Under the pieces are notes generated by a model. That model saw only the letters and a program-made list of their open reading frames with translations, made no database searches and was not told the DNA's origin. Source: Proteles cristata cristata (lineage: Eukaryota > Chordata > Mammalia > Carnivora > Hyaenidae). Taken from it: a DNA stretch of 64,000 bases. Positions 1 to 12,632 of this stretch are shown in pieces. The position numbers and the translations under genes are program-made. Location: positions 248,001-312,000 of the forward strand of contig JAESUZ010001282.1 in NCBI GenBank assembly GCA_017311185.1, read 5' to 3'. The stretch's first letter is position 1. Each line of letters starts with the position of its first letter.

Positions 1-1265
1 CATCCTATTTTTGGCTTCTGTAAGTCTATTTTAGATACCTCATATGAATGGAATCACGCAACATTTGTGCTTCTGCAAACAACTTCTTCCACTTCATGTA
101 ATGTCTTCCAGATCCACCAATGCTGTCACCAATGGGAAGATTTCCCTCTTTTTAGAGACTGAATAATATTCCATTTTGTATGTATATACTATGATTCCTC
201 TATCCTTTGTCCCTTGTTGCACATTTGGGTTATTTCCATATCTTGGCAATTGTGAATGATGTTGCAATGGACATGGAAGTACAGCTAGCTCTTTGAGATT
301 GTAATTTCAGTACTTTTGGATATATACCCAGGAGTAGGATTGCTGGATCATATAATAGTTCTATTTTTAATGACTTGAGGAACCTCCATATTGTTTTCCA
401 TAGTGGCTGCACTATTATTCATTCCCACAACCATGCACAAGGGCTCTGATTTCTCCACATTCTCACCTACAGGGGCTAGATGATATCTCACTGTGGTTTC
501 AGTTTGCATTTTCCTGATGATTAGTAATATTGAGCACTTTCTCACATACGTTGGGTCATTAGTTTGTCTTCTTTAGAGAAATGTTTTTTCAAGTTCTTTT
601 TTAAAATTGTGCTATTTGGGTTTTTTGCTATTTAATTTAGGGGCTCTCCTCATATTTTGGAAGCTAAGCCCTTACCGTATGCATACTTTGCAAATGTTTT
701 CTCCAGTTTATGTGGGTTGCCTTTTCACTCTGTGGATTCTTTCCTTTGCTATGCAGAAGGTTTTTGTTTGATTGAGTCCCACTTGTCTATTTTTGCTTTT
801 ACTGCCTGTGCCTTTGGTGTCATATCCATGAAATCATTAGACTGAGATCATGACACTTTTCCCCTATGTGTTTTTCCAAGGGTTTTACAATTTAAGTCTT
901 ATTTTAAATCTTTAATCCATTTGGAGTTGAGTTTTGTGATGGGGTCAGTTTCCATTTGCATGATGTGATAAGCTTCCGTTTCCATCCTTTGGCATGTGAG
1001 CATCCAGTTTCCCAGCACCATTTGTTGAAAAAACTGTCTTCTTACCATTGTATATTCTTGACCTTAGCCAAAGATTAGCTGACCATATATGTCTGGATTT
1101 ATTTCTGGGCTCTCTCTCTTTAAAAAAAAAAAAAAAAAAGTTTAATTATTTGTTTTTGAGAGGTAGTGAGAGAGAGTGGGGCAGAGGCAGAGAGGGAGAA
1201 TTTCTGGGCTGTCTCTTATGCTCCATTGGTCTATAGTGTCTTTTCTAATGCCAACAGCATATGGC
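1..1265 (-). mobile_element. L1 (LINE-1) fragment, ORF2 3' part
   Basis: The plus strand reads as the complement of the distal ORF2 region of a mammalian L1. Recognisable landmarks are the segments around 350-420, 770-840 and 1005-1030. The element is therefore in minus orientation. It continues off the left edge of the window and is interrupted at 1118-1200 by a short SINE. Many substitutions and stops show that it is inactive. Confidence 0.8.
1118..1200 (-). mobile_element. Truncated feliform SINE nested in L1
   Basis: A poly(T) run followed by a short GA-rich SINE tail in minus orientation; the tRNA-derived head is missing. It is flanked by a 16-bp near-perfect direct repeat at 1102-1117 and 1201-1216 (one mismatch), which is the target-site duplication. 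The L1 sequence resumes on the far side. Confidence 0.75.
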
Positions 1266-1349
1266 TTTCATTATCAAATCTGTTTCTTACTGCTGCTAGA
1301 GTCATTTTTTTGGCACTCACATTTCCTCACAACATTCCTTAATTCAGAA

Positions 1350-1640
1350 TTTCTCCATTGATCCCCCATTGGCTATGGACAAATACCTAAGCTCCTTAAC
1401 ATGGCAGAGCCCTTTGTGATCTGGTTCTTATTTTTCTTTCCACTCACATCTCTGGATACCCTCAGCCCCTCAACCCAGGTGATACATCCTTTTGTGGAAT
1501 TACCATGCTCTTTCTGTGAGCATGTTGCTCTCCATGTTAACAGTGCTCCTTCTTTACTAAAGAATGTCTGCATCCTCTGTAACAAATTCTCGAATCCTCT
1601 TGTTCCTCCTTCATCAAATTTCCCTGCAGCCTGAACCTAA
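1350..1640 (+). repeat. L2-like ancient LINE fragment
   Basis: The sequence resembles the L2 3' region: an AAATACCTAAGCTCCTTAAC-like start, then a GCCCTTTGTGATCTGGTTC motif, followed by pyrimidine-rich sequence. Identification is from memory of the family and not from an alignment. Confidence 0.55.
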
Positions 1641-4604
1641 CTACGCAATGATGGGGAGTTTCAGTGGTCAGAGCATAGTACCCATTTTACTACATGAGCT
1701 CTGAAATGCATTTTTGAAAAAGATCTTTAAAAAAGTACATGGAAAGGGATCCCAGAATATTACCCTTAGTAGTGATAAAGCTCACATAATAGTGAGGAGT
1801 TAATAGCTATGGGCAACTAGACAAACGGGCTTCCTAACAATGACCTAGAATGTGGCTTAACCTTCGAGGCACAGGCTCGGATGGACTGGTCAGTCCACCT
1901 CACTAGAGGGCCTACCACTGTAGACAGTAGATAGCATGTAGATTTATCGCATGGGTTAACAGAGTACAATATGAATCCCTCATGAGCAGGACTAATTTTT
2001 TCTTTCAAAACTCAGCCATCAAATACATCAGTCCTTGGAGTAGGGCAAGTAAGGGACAGAGAAAGGCTGGGAGTGTTACACTGACGGAGTTCCTTCCACA
2101 TGAAAGGAAACACCAGGAACAGAGAAGAAAATTGCTGATCCCTTTCACTATACACACATACACTCTATATGTTACATGATATTTTCCTTTTTTGTTTCTA
2201 TACGAGATTAAAAGATACTCGTAGGCAAGAAACATGCCTTTTTATCCTATACAATTAAAAGGCAAATACTTATACTTGAAACAAAGTAGGCGCTGAACCT
2301 CTTGGTTAAATGTGCTGAAGAGTGAAGAACAAGGTGTGATGGGTTTACTTCCGCAGGAACAGCCCTATCAGCAGAAGTCGGAGGAGTAGGAAAAAATAGG
2401 AGGAGAGATGGGAAGGAAGACTCTTCATAAAAGAAGAGGTATCTGAGCTGGACTCTGGCAAATATGTAGACTCTTCGTACATAGAAAAAGCCAAAGGCAA
2501 CAACAATTGCATAAACCCGGAGGCGGGCATGAGATTGTATAGCAAGTCTCTGGATTTAAAAAATCCTGTATGAATATAGCATAGAATGTGGGAGATGAGG
2601 CAGGAAGGGTTCATGTGTTTCTCTGCCCTGGAATACTTTGTAGAAATACCTAAAAATTTAGCAGCCAAAAGAGTGACTCTCTCCTGGAGTTTAATATTTT
2701 TTTTTCTTTAAGTTTAATTTTGATCATTAGTACAGTAGGGATGATGTTTTAAGCTATAGGGAAGCCTCCTCTAGACCTGTCTGCTTACTCTTCCTAATCC
2801 AAAAACAACTCATACTTAGAGCACTGAGAGCCTCTGACCTCACATCTGGGAAAACCCAGAATGCTGATGTCACTCCAGCAGTATGAAGCAACAGGGAGTT
2901 GGAGGCCACAAACCTTGGCATCAAGGGAACTACATACTGCAAGTCTAGATGATGAAAAATGAGACTCTGAACAGGCTTCTGGTTGCAGATCATATGCCCT
3001 TTCTATTTAAATAAAAACCAGTAAGATAAGATGATGTTTCCTTTATTTGCATTTTCAGATTTTTTTTTCATGAAATAATTATATAAAAATTTCCACCAGA
3101 AAATTAAGCTGTATTTACTCAGGAAATCTATATTTGGACCTAAAGTTCACCAACAATGTGTGGAATATATCCCAAACATTGATTTCGAATAATACTTGAA
3201 GCTCTATGGTGTTTCAGTGACTCATGTAATGACCACCTACAGAGTTTTCCCCCTGGACCCTCTTTTCTGGGAACAACGCACCCCACACATAGGGACTGGT
3301 CACCAGTGATATTTCTGCTGTGTAACCCTGACCCCTGGCTATACCTAATTGGTTCAGAAATAGAAACTTGACTCATGCAGAGAATTTGGAATCGGGGCTG
3401 AGTTAGTTCATCCTTTACGTGGCTTAAATTATAAAATCTAAACTTGGGAGCTGGAGTTCCACCATTTTTTGCCTTTGTGTGGACTGAATACCAGAGATTG
3501 ATGGTGAGCAGAGAGGAAAGAAAGATGCCTCCATGGATGGCCAAAAAACTTGGCAAGAGGTTGGACATGGCAAAGGTGGGAAGAAGAGTAGTCCAGGTTG
3601 ATGCCTCAGTTTCTGGCCATGAATATTGTAGGAGATTATGCTACTAATGACAGATTAGAAGAGCAGTTAAGAAGGGGATATAGATATTGGAGATCAATGT
3701 TATAAAAGTGATCAAGGAATTTATGAGAGTTGCCAAGTTTCCTGAGAAGGTGTGTTCCTTGAGCGCCATGCCCACATCTTTTGTGGTCGCCTAAAATTAG
3801 GGGCAGAAGGAAAGGAGACTCTAGGAAAGGAGTATAGAAATGAGTTAAAGACACAGAAGGAAAAAGATATAACGTTAGCCTGTCCTTCTCCGATAGTTTA
3901 ACTATCTAAATTGAGTGTTACATTTGAAAGACTTGGATGTAGTGGGACAGACTACAGAGTTGTTATTTTGATTTAGAAATAGTTGCTCATATACGCTATC
4001 GGTGGGAAGGTAGACCATTTCATAGGAAAACATGGTAATATACATCAAAATAGTTACATGCATAAACTTTGTCCTTGTAGAATGGAAACAGTGAGTTGTC
4101 TGCCCCCACAGTTGTCTCCAGTCACTGCTTGCCTGCCCACAAGAGAAGCTCCCAGAAAGAGGGTATCTTTCCCACTGCTACATGGTCAGAGGTAAGGATT
4201 TGACCCTTGCTGAACTAATCAGAGCCCTTTCCTTGGGATTTTTAAAATCATGGCAGAGAAAGGGAGAGATTTGGTTTCTTGTTATGTGGTTGGACCCACG
4301 CCACCTAAACTCTGGAACCTTTGCAAGGCCATGTTTCCTATCATATGGAACAAGAAAACAGTGGAAGCTTGCCTGTGAAGAGAAAGAATAAAGCTGCAGA
4401 AGTACGGAAAGGAGAAACAAGAGATGGACAGGAAGTCCTGATCATCTTTCAGTCTCTGGTTCTGGAAACTTCACAGTTCTGGCTGCATTCCTGACAGTCA
4501 CAAAGGCCCATCGCTCATCTCTGAATCCATAAAATGCATCTTTCACTAGGAGATCTCAAGATGTCTTCTATTAGTTGTAACTAAACAAGTCTCAACAGTA
4601 ATCC

Positions 4605-4745
4605 CATTGGATGGTGATGGATGTTAACTGCACTTATTGTGGTAATTATTTGCATTATAGACAGATATCAAAGTATAATGTTATATACCTGAAACCAATA
4701 AAATGTTGTAAGTCAATTATACCTCAACAAAAAGAGTTTTTAAAA
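4605..4745 (+). repeat. Old L1 3' end fragment
   Basis: It contains a run resembling the 3' end of ancient L1 elements: a GGTGATGGATGTTAACT segment, TACCTGAAACCAATA at about 4687, and TCAATTATACCTCAA leading into an A-rich tail. The same type of 3' end recurs at 55898-56020. Confidence 0.65.
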
Positions 4746-4903
4746 GACACTAAAAGTTCGGCCTTAGGAAATAGTTGTGGATGTGTGAAGTTATATATAT
4801 GAAAAGAAAATTTCACTCTTTCCATACAATCCAGTATTCACCCAAAGAGTTGAAAACAGTACACACAAAACCCTCAATAAAGTCTCTTTATAATGTTATC
4901 AGT

Positions 4904-4970
4904 GGCTGGTTAGCTCAGTTGGTTGATGTCCATTGTCAGCGAGGCCAAGACCATGAGCTTGAGTTATCCA
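4904..4970 (+). pseudogene. Decayed tRNA-Ile-like sequence
   Basis: The first 17 bases closely match the acceptor and D-arm of eukaryotic tRNA-Ile (GGCTGGTTAGCTCAGTT, one change from the usual GGCCGG start). A GCCAAG run and a degenerate T-arm box follow. The anticodon region and the 3' acceptor strand do not pair properly, so it is not a functional tRNA. It could be a retroposed tRNA pseudogene or the head of a tRNA-derived SINE. Confidence 0.5.
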
Positions 4971-5224
4971 CAAGCCAGTTAGTTTCTCTGTTTCCAGCAG
5001 CAACAAAATGCACCTGTATTTTTCCTAAGTTTTAAGGTCATTGAATTACTATGTGAATGGCTTAGGGAAACTCATAATTACTATAAGGCAAATATAATTT
5101 CTCCAAGTAAACTGTTTAGAGGCAGTGGATCTTAGCAGACTATTGGCTATAATGGAGAGCATTATATTTTCTTAAAAATGGTTTCTAAGTACACTAAACT
5201 GCACATGTATAAGTATATAATTTG

Positions 5225-5690
5225 ATCTGTTTTGAAATATGTATATTCTCATGAAGCCAATCAAAATACCAAATATTTAATCAACTCCAAAATCTCCTTT
5301 GTGCCCCTTGGTAAGCCATTCCTCCCTCCCCCTCATCCACAGCAGCAACAGAACTGCTTTCTTCTGTGCTGAATAATTTTTTTTCTATAATTTTATATAA
5401 ATGGAATCATACAGTAGGTACTATTGTATCCCTTAATGTCTTTAGAAACTAACTATGCCACCTCTCTTATTCTTGATGTTAGAAATTTGGGTATTCTCTT
5501 TTTTATTCCTGATCAGTTTAGAAATATACCGGTTTTAATGACCTTCTCAAAGAATTGTCTCTTAATTTCATTGATCTTCTCAATTGCTTTTCTATTTTCT
5601 GGTTCATCAATTCGGCCTCTGATCTTTCTGTGTCTTTTCCTTTTTTAGGTTTGCTTTTCTTCTCCTAGTTTCTTTCTTTCTTTCTTTCTT
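5225..5690 (-). mobile_element. Old L1 fragment, left part
   Basis: This is diverged complement of L1 ORF2. The segment around 5540-5640 is recognisable as the ORF2 stretch that resumes at 6716 after an inserted younger L1. The left part near 5290-5420 resembles older L1M-type sequence. Confidence 0.6.
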
Positions 5691-6715
5691 TCTTTTTTTT
5701 TTTTTTTTGAGTAAGCTTTTTAATTTCAGTATGGTTAACATATTATACATAGTTTTATATTAGTTTCAAGGGTACAATATAGTGACACAACACTTCTGTA
5801 CATTACTCAGTGCTCATCATGGTAAGTGTGGTCTTAATCCCCATCACCTTTCTCCCGCATCGCCCTCACAGCTCCCCTCTGGTAACCAACCATCAGTTTG
5901 TTTTCCTTTTTTTTTATTTATTTATTTTTTTAAATTTTTTTACAAATAGTTTATTGTCAAATTAGTTTCCACATAACACTCAGTGCTCATCCCCACAAGT
6001 GTCCTCATTTTGTTTTCTATAGTTAAGAATCTGTTTCGTGGTTTGTTTCTTTCTGTTTTTCCTTTGCTCATTTGTTTTGTTTCTTAAATTCCATACATGA
6101 GTGAAATCGTATGGTATTTGTCTTTCTCTGACTGACTTATTTCACTTTGCATTATATACTCTCTAGTTCTATCTACATTGCTGCAAATGACAAGATTTCA
6201 TTCCTTTTTTGTGGCTGAATAGTATTCATTACATTGTATATATGTACCACACCGTCTTTATCCATGCACCTGTTGATGGATACCTAGGCTGCTTCCATAA
6301 TTTGGCTATTGTAGATAATGCTGCAATAAACATACAGGTACATGTATCCCTTAAAGTTAGCGTTTTCTTATTTTGGGGTAAATACCCAGTAGTGTGATTA
6401 CTGGATCATAGGTAGGTCTATTTTTAACTTTTTGAGGATAACTCCATACTGTCTTCCAGAGTGGTTGCGGAAGTTTGCATTCCCACCAATGGTGCATGAG
6501 AGTTCCTTTTTTTTTTCCACATCCTCGCCAACACTTGTTGTTTCTTGGTTTTTGATTTTAGCCCTTATGATAGGTGCGAGGTGATTGTTTCATTGTAGTT
6601 TCAGTTTGTATTTTTCCGATGATGAGTAATGTTAAGCTTCTTTTAATGTGTCTGTTGGCCCTCTGGATGTCTTCTTAAAGCGGAAGCTGTGCTCATTGAT
6701 TTGAGGCCTTTTTTT
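5691..6715 (-). mobile_element. Younger L1 3' fragment inserted in older L1
   Basis: It begins on the plus strand with a CTTT/poly(T) tract (5668-5708), the complement of an L1 poly(A) tail. The carnivore-type L1 3' UTR complement follows (TTAGTTTCAAGGGTACAATA at about 5760), and then the complement of the ORF2 end. A very similar 3' end starts the element at 8515. The element is 5'-truncated and inactive. Confidence 0.75.
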
Positions 6716-8150
6716 TTTTTTTCTTTTCTAATATGAGAACTTTTGTGCTATAAATGTTCCTTTAAGTACTATTAAAATCCACATTTTTACTGTTAGCTTT
6801 TTATTTCTGTTCAGTTCAACATACTTGGCAGCTTCTCTTTTGATTTATTCTAAAATCCATGAGTTATTTATAGCATTAGCTTAAGACTACTTGGGGATTT
6901 TCCAGCTATCTTTCTGATACTAATTTGTAATTTAATTCCATGTGGTTATAGAACAAATTTTCTATGATTTGACTCCTTTTAAATTAATTAGATTTGTTTT
7001 ACAACACAACATATGGTCTGTTTTGGTAGATGTTTCATTGATACTTGAAAAGAAAGTATATTCTGTGTTCTATAATTGTCAGTTAGGTCAATTTGATTAA
7101 TAGTGTTGCTCCAATCTTCTAGATCCTTACTGACTTTCTGTCTATAATTTCTATCAGTTATTGAAATCTTTGATTATAACCATAATCTTTGATCTGTTTC
7201 TTTTGCCTATCAGTTCGTTCTTTTGTGTCTCATGTTTAGTGAAGCTCAGTTACTAGGGGAATAAATATTTAGGATTGTTGTATCTTAGTGAATTGACCAG
7301 TTTATTATTATTAAGTGATCCTCTTTATCCCTGGTTCTCTTCATTCTTCTAAAATCTACTTTTTCTGGGGTGCCTGGGTGACTCAATCAGTTAGCAGCCA
7401 GCTCTTGATTTTAGCGCAGGTCATGATCCCAGGATCATGGAATCAAGCCCTGCATTGGACTCCACACTGAGCATGGATGCTGCTTAAAATTCTCTCTCTC
7501 TCTCTGCCCCCCTCCTCTGCTCCCACTCTTTCTTTTTCTCTTTCTCATAAATAAACAAACAAAACAAACAAAATGTACTTTTGCAGATATTAATATATCT
7601 ACTCTAGCTTTATTTTGACTGGTATTAACATTGTATACCATTTTTCATTTGTTTAATTTTAACCTACTTGTGCCTCTATATTTTAAGTGTATCCTTCTAA
7701 CTAACATATAGCTGGGTCTTTCTTTGTATCACTCTGGCATTTCTGACTTTCAGTTTGGGGTGATTAAATTATTTCTGTTTAATATTATGTACACGACTGG
7801 TTTTGAATTTACCAGCCTCCTAATTTTTTTCTATTTGTTCCATCTGTTTTTTGCCGCTCTTTCCCCTCTCTTTGTGCTCTCTTTAGGATTAACTGCATGT
7901 TTTTATTATTCCATTTTATCTCTTTTGTTTTATTATGTTAACGGTCGGTTTAGGGTTTGTAGAATATGTCTTCAACATCACAGTCAGCTCTCAGGTGATA
8001 CTGTACTTTACATACAGTAAAAGCAATTTACAACAATGCACTTCCATTCCCTGCCTGCTGAACTTTGGATAGCTGTCGCCGTACATTTCATTTCTTCAGT
8101 GCTCTTATGCTTGCTTTACACAATCAATGTTCTTTCAGAAAGATTTAAAT
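6716..8150 (-). mobile_element. Old L1 fragment, right part
   Basis: Complement of diverged L1 ORF2 (the region around 7020-7170 is typical), continuing the older element broken at 5690. It is interrupted by a SINE at 7365-7569. An open frame of 98 codons at 7724-8020 lies in antisense L1 sequence and is not a gene. Confidence 0.65.
7365..7569 (+). mobile_element. Feliform SINE (SINEC_Fc-type)
   Basis: The tRNA-derived head GGGGTGCCTGGGTGACTC is followed by a CT-rich tract and an A-rich tail. It is flanked by a slightly diverged direct repeat (about 7351-7364 and 7570-7583), which marks an older insertion into L1. Confidence 0.85.
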
Positions 8151-8161
8151 AATAAGGAGAA

Positions 8162-8377
8162 GGGGCGCCTGGGTGGCTTAGTCGGTTAAGCGTCCGACTT
8201 TCGCTTAGGTCATGATCTCGCGGTTCGTGGGTCCCAGCCCCGCGTCGGGCTCTGTGCTGACTGCCCGCTCAGAGCCTGGAGCCTGTTTCAGTCTGTGACA
8301 CCCTCTCTCTCTGACCCTCCCCTGCTCACGCTGTCTCTTTCTCTCTCCTAGATAAATAAAACATTAAAAAAATAAAT
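8162..8377 (+). mobile_element. Feliform SINE, young subgroup
   Basis: Full-length copy with an intact head, preserved CpGs (GTCCGACTTTCGCTTAGGTC) and an A-rich tail. A perfect 15-bp target-site duplication lies at 8147-8161 and 8378-8392. It belongs to the same sequence subgroup as the copies at 11368, 12633, 29759 and 35097. Confidence 0.92.
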
Positions 8378-8514
8378 AAATAATAAGGAGAAAAAAAGAA
8401 TTTTATATTTCTCCTCATTATTACCATTTCCAAGGTTTTTAATTCTATTGTGTGCATCCAGATTTCCATCTGATATTATTTTCCATCTGCTTGAAAACTA
8501 TCTTTTGTGATATC

Positions 8515-9345
8515 TTTTTTTGTTTATTTTATTTTATTCTTTTAAAAATATTTTTAATTTTATTTTAATTTCAGTGTAGTTAATATACAGTGTTACATTA
8601 GTTTCAGGTGTACAATATAGCGATTCAACAATCTGATACCTTACTCAGTGCTCCTCAAGATAGGTGCACTCTTAATCCTCTTTACCTATTTTCCCCCTCC
8701 CCCCCCCAGTAACCATCAATTTGTTTTCTATAGTTAAGAGTCTGTTTTTTGGTTTGTCTCTCTTTTTTCCCTTTGTTCATTTATTTTGTTTCTTAAATTC
8801 CACATATAAGTGAAATCATATTATACTTGTGTTTCTCTGATTGACTTATTTTACTTAGCATTATACTTTCGCGGTCCATCCACATTGTTGCAAATGGCAA
8901 GATTTCATCCTTTCTATGGCTGAATAACATATATATATTATGTATAATATATATAATAATATAATACAGTATATATGTTATAATATATTATATACATATA
9001 TATCACATGTTCTTTATCCATTTCATCTATTAATGGACACTTAGGCTGCTTCCATATCTTGGGTATGGTAAATAATGCTGCAATAAACATAGGAGGGCAT
9101 ATATCCTTTCAGATTAGTGTTTTCATATTCTTTGGGTAAGTACTCAACAGTGAAATTACTGGATCATAGGGCAGTTCTATTTGTAATTTTCTGAGGAACC
9201 TACATACTATCTTCGAGAGTGGCTGCATCATTTTGCATTCCCACCAACAGTACAAGAGGTTCCTTTTTTCTCCACATGCTCGCTTCTCGCTTCTTGTGTT
9301 TTTTATTTTAGCCATTCTGGCAGGCATGAGGTTCTTTTATTTTAT
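8515..9345 (-). mobile_element. L1 3' fragment
   Basis: The plus strand starts with T-rich sequence, then the complement of the L1 3' UTR (TTAGTTTCAGGTGTACAATA at about 8599), and then the complement of the ORF2 end around 9020-9310. A simple AT-rich tract interrupts it at 8929-9004. It is 5'-truncated. Confidence 0.75.
8929..9004. repeat. AT-rich simple repeat
   Basis: About 75 bases made almost entirely of TA and ATA units, inside the L1 fragment. Confidence 0.85.
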
Positions 9346-9442
9346 TCTTGATTGGATATTTCTACATGTTATGAAATGATCAGAGTAAGTCTAGTTAACA
9401 TCTATCACCATATATTGTTACAAATTGTTTTCTTATGGTGAC

Positions 9443-9632
9443 TTTTTTTTAGAGAAAAAAGGAGGGAGAAGGGCAGAGGGAGAGAGAGAGAGAGACAGAG
9501 AGAGAGAATCTGAAGCAGGCTCCACACTCAGTGTAGAGCATAAGGTGGGGCTCGATCCCATGACTCTGGGATCATGACCTGAACCGAAATCAAGAGTCGG
9601 ACATTCAGCCCACTGAGCCACCCAAGCGCCCC
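9443..9632 (-). mobile_element. Feliform SINE, minus orientation
   Basis: Poly(T) and GA-rich tail at the left. The complement of the head (CACCCAAGCGCCCC) lies at the right end. Confidence 0.85.
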
Positions 9633-10330
9633 TATGATGATGACTTTTAAGACTATGATTTCTCATAGTGCAGTTCTGCTGATGATAAGATATTTCAAAT
9701 TGTATATCTGAAAAGATCTTTGTTTGCTATTGTTTTTGGTATCTTCACTAGGTATAAGTTCTAGGGTACCTATTTTTTTCTTTCTGTTCTTTAAAAATGT
9801 ACACTGACTTCTTGCCTGAATTGCTTCTGATGAAAAATCTGCTATTATTCTTACTTTTTATTCTCTGCATATATCTTTTTTCTTTAATTACCTTCCAAGT
9901 TTCCTTTTGATCACTGGTTTTAAGAAATTTGATTATCATGTGCTTTGCCATCATTGTTTTCAAGTTTCTTGTGCTTGGAGTTTGTTGAACTTCTACATCG
10001 TGGATCTTGGAGTCTGTAGTTTTAATCAAATCTGTGACAATTTCAGGAAGTAATAATTCTTTAAATATATATTTTTTCCTAACACTCCCTGCCCCTGTGG
10101 AGACTCCAATTACATGTTTATTCAGACACTTAAATTTTTCCCACAGCTCACTGGTACCCTGCTAATTTTCCTTTTCAACATGTTTTATTTTGGCCACTTT
10201 TTTTGCTATGATTTTTTAAGTTCACTAATTTTTTTTCTTCTGCAGTGTTAACTCTAACATCAATCCCATCCATTGTACCATTCACCTCTTATGTTATAGT
10301 TTTAACCTCCAGAAGTTTGAATTGGGTCTT

Positions 10331-10361
<31 letters not shown>

Positions 10362-10375
10362 TTTTTTTATTTATT
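10331..10375. repeat. (TTTA)n microsatellite
   Basis: About eleven TTTA/ATTT units with one imperfection. Confidence 0.9.
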
Positions 10376-11139
10376 GGTATGTTCCGCATCTCTCCTTAGC
10401 ATGTTCAGACTTTCCTAGAGCTATTTGAACGTATGAGATTGTTACTCTCCTTTGATATACTGTGTACTAATTCTATTATCTGTGTCATTTCTGGGAAATC
10501 TCCTCACTGATTTTTTTCCCTCTTTATGGGTCATATTTTTCTGCTTCTTTGTATGCCTCGTAATTGTTTATTGGATATCAGATACTGTGGATTTGTTGGA
10601 TATTTTTGTATTCCTAAAAATATTCTCGAGCTAAGTTACTTGAAAACACTTTGACCCTTCTGAGTCTTGCTTTTAAGCTTTTTTAGGCACGAGTACACAG
10701 CATTTAGTCCAAGCCTAATTTTGTTTCATGACTGATGCAAAATCTTTTTCAGTACTCTGTGCAATGCTTTATGAATTATGTAGTTCAAGAGCTGGCGAAA
10801 CCAACCCATGGTAATAGAATTCAGTGATCGACTGCAGGGGGTAGATTTGGGAACTTTCTGAAGAATTATATACACAGATATATCAAACTGAACATTAAGG
10901 TTTGGGAATATCATTGTACATAAATTTTACCTCAATACAAAGTATGTTTCATATTAAATAGACACATATTCAATAGTGAAACACATAAGGGGATGTGTAA
11001 AATTTTCTTCTGAATCTTTTTCAGTATTACTTAAATTTTCAATAAATATACAATCTTTTTAAAACACAGATAAAACTAATATAAAAAAAGAATGAAAGTA
11101 TTTGGGGGGAACTCCCTGCCCTGCAGAATTGATGAACAA

Positions 11140-11300
11140 GAGAAAACAAATGTTTCCTGGGCATTGCCATACATCAGCCCTGTAAAGGGCAATTTATTAC
11201 ATTATTACATTTGATCAACATAACAATTCTATGAAGGAGGTATTATTCCATTTGCAAAAGAAGAAATGGTGATTCAGGCAGATTGTTATTAATTCAAGGT
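11140..11300 (+). repeat. MIR SINE remnant
   Basis: The order of motifs fits MIR: a cluster of CATAACAATTCTATGAAGGA type, then ATTATTCCATTTGCAAAAGA, then a degraded AAGGTC segment. Confidence 0.5.
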
Positions 11301-11367
11301 CCCCCAACTTGATCTTAGGTCTGCCTATTTCTGGAGTCCATATTTGGATTCTAAAAAGAGACAGAAG

Positions 11368-11591
11368 AGGGGCGCCTGGGTGGCTTAGTCAGTTAAGCGT
11401 CCGACTTTCGCTTGGGTCATGATCTCGCAGTTCGTGGGTTCGAGCCCCGCGTCGGGCTCTGTGCTGACTGGCAGTTCAGAGCCTGGAGCCTGTTTCAGTC
11501 TGTGACTCCCTCTCTCTCTGACCCTCCCCTGCTCACGCTGTCTCTCTCTCTCTCTCTCCTAAAAATAAATAAAACATTAAAAAAAAGAGAG
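11368..11591 (+). mobile_element. Feliform SINE, young subgroup
   Basis: Full-length copy with an intact head and A-rich tail. A perfect 11-bp direct repeat (AGAGACAGAAG) lies at 11357-11367 and 11592-11602. Subgroup-diagnostic sequence TTTCGCTTGGGTCATGATCT. Confidence 0.9.
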
Positions 11592-12632
11592 AGAGACAGA
11601 AGCTTCTGGTATGGACTTTTGAAATTCAGAGAAGAAACAATGCTTGGCAGGATGGGAAAGTCCCAGGAATATATTACTGTCTGCAGGCTTAGGAATTGGC
11701 ACCCTCGACTCTGGGAGTTCACTGTCATGGAAAAGTGAAGGCAGTCATGAATAAAGCATAGTTAATCTGAAACTCAAAAAAGTCTGACCTCAGACAAGAA
11801 GAGAAGTGAGTGGCCAGAGATATTCCAAGCAATCTAAGACCCTGCATGGCTAATGGTGGGAGAGGGAGTGATGTGTTTGTTTCTAACAATTTGTCAACAG
11901 TTTATAAGGACAAAGCCTGCTTTGTTCTCAGACGGAATAACCCCTCTAAGGTCAAGGGTCATGGCTGTCAGGTTACAGGAACGGGTGTATTCCCTAAATT
12001 GGCTGCCTCCTGCCCAAGCAAGCCTGACTCACAGGTTGGTCACCTGTCTGGAATGGACTGTGGGAGAGCACACCAGTGAGGTCACCCACAGAGCACTGGG
12101 CCAGAGTAGTTTCCTGTCAACCTGCTCAGGTCACATCAGCTCACTCACCTTTTGCTAAAGGCTGTTTCTTAGTATAGAGAGTCTCTTTCAATGTCTACAC
12201 AAACATACTTTGATTGCTGGGCTTTAAAAAAAACCTCATTGGTTTTCTTTTCATTGGCCATTTTCTTCAAGATTGGGATATAGAATCTCTGATTCCCAAA
12301 AAGCTCTCCCAGGTCCAACTGCAACGGGTGTGAGGGCATCTGGGATTGACCTGAACCTAAAGCTCTGTTTAGAATGAGGGTCTCTGATGGGTATGTGCAA
12401 GAGCTGGTCGTGTTTTCTGAAAGCTGGCATACGACTGTTAGGAGATCATCTAAATCCTAGTTTCAGCAACAGTCAGGGGCAGGAGCCGGCAGGAAGAAAG
12501 AGTATGGCTCTCACTCTGATGTCTCCATCATTCTTCCCCTCGTATCCTTGTGTGCAAAATGAGAGCTGGGCAGTGGAACCAGAAGGACTGAGCCTCACTC
12601 TCCACGCCACTCCCACACACTGCCTCTTTTAT

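Larger units (their letters stand above)
9346..10650 (-). repeat. Old L1/HAL1-type remnants
   Basis: T-rich diverged sequence. Segments around 9900-10030 and 10060-10170 resemble the complement of the older L1M/HAL1 coding region. It is interrupted by a SINE at 9443-9632 and a TTTA repeat at 10331-10375. The exact subfamily cannot be set by eye. Confidence 0.45.

Noticed and set aside
2345..2668. 107-codon minus-strand frame
   Set aside because: No family resemblance and no exon borders; consistent with chance in intergenic sequence.
7724..8020. 98-codon frame with hydrophobic Phe-rich segments resembling a membrane protein
   Set aside because: It is antisense L1 sequence; T-rich complement of L1 gives Phe/Leu-rich translations.
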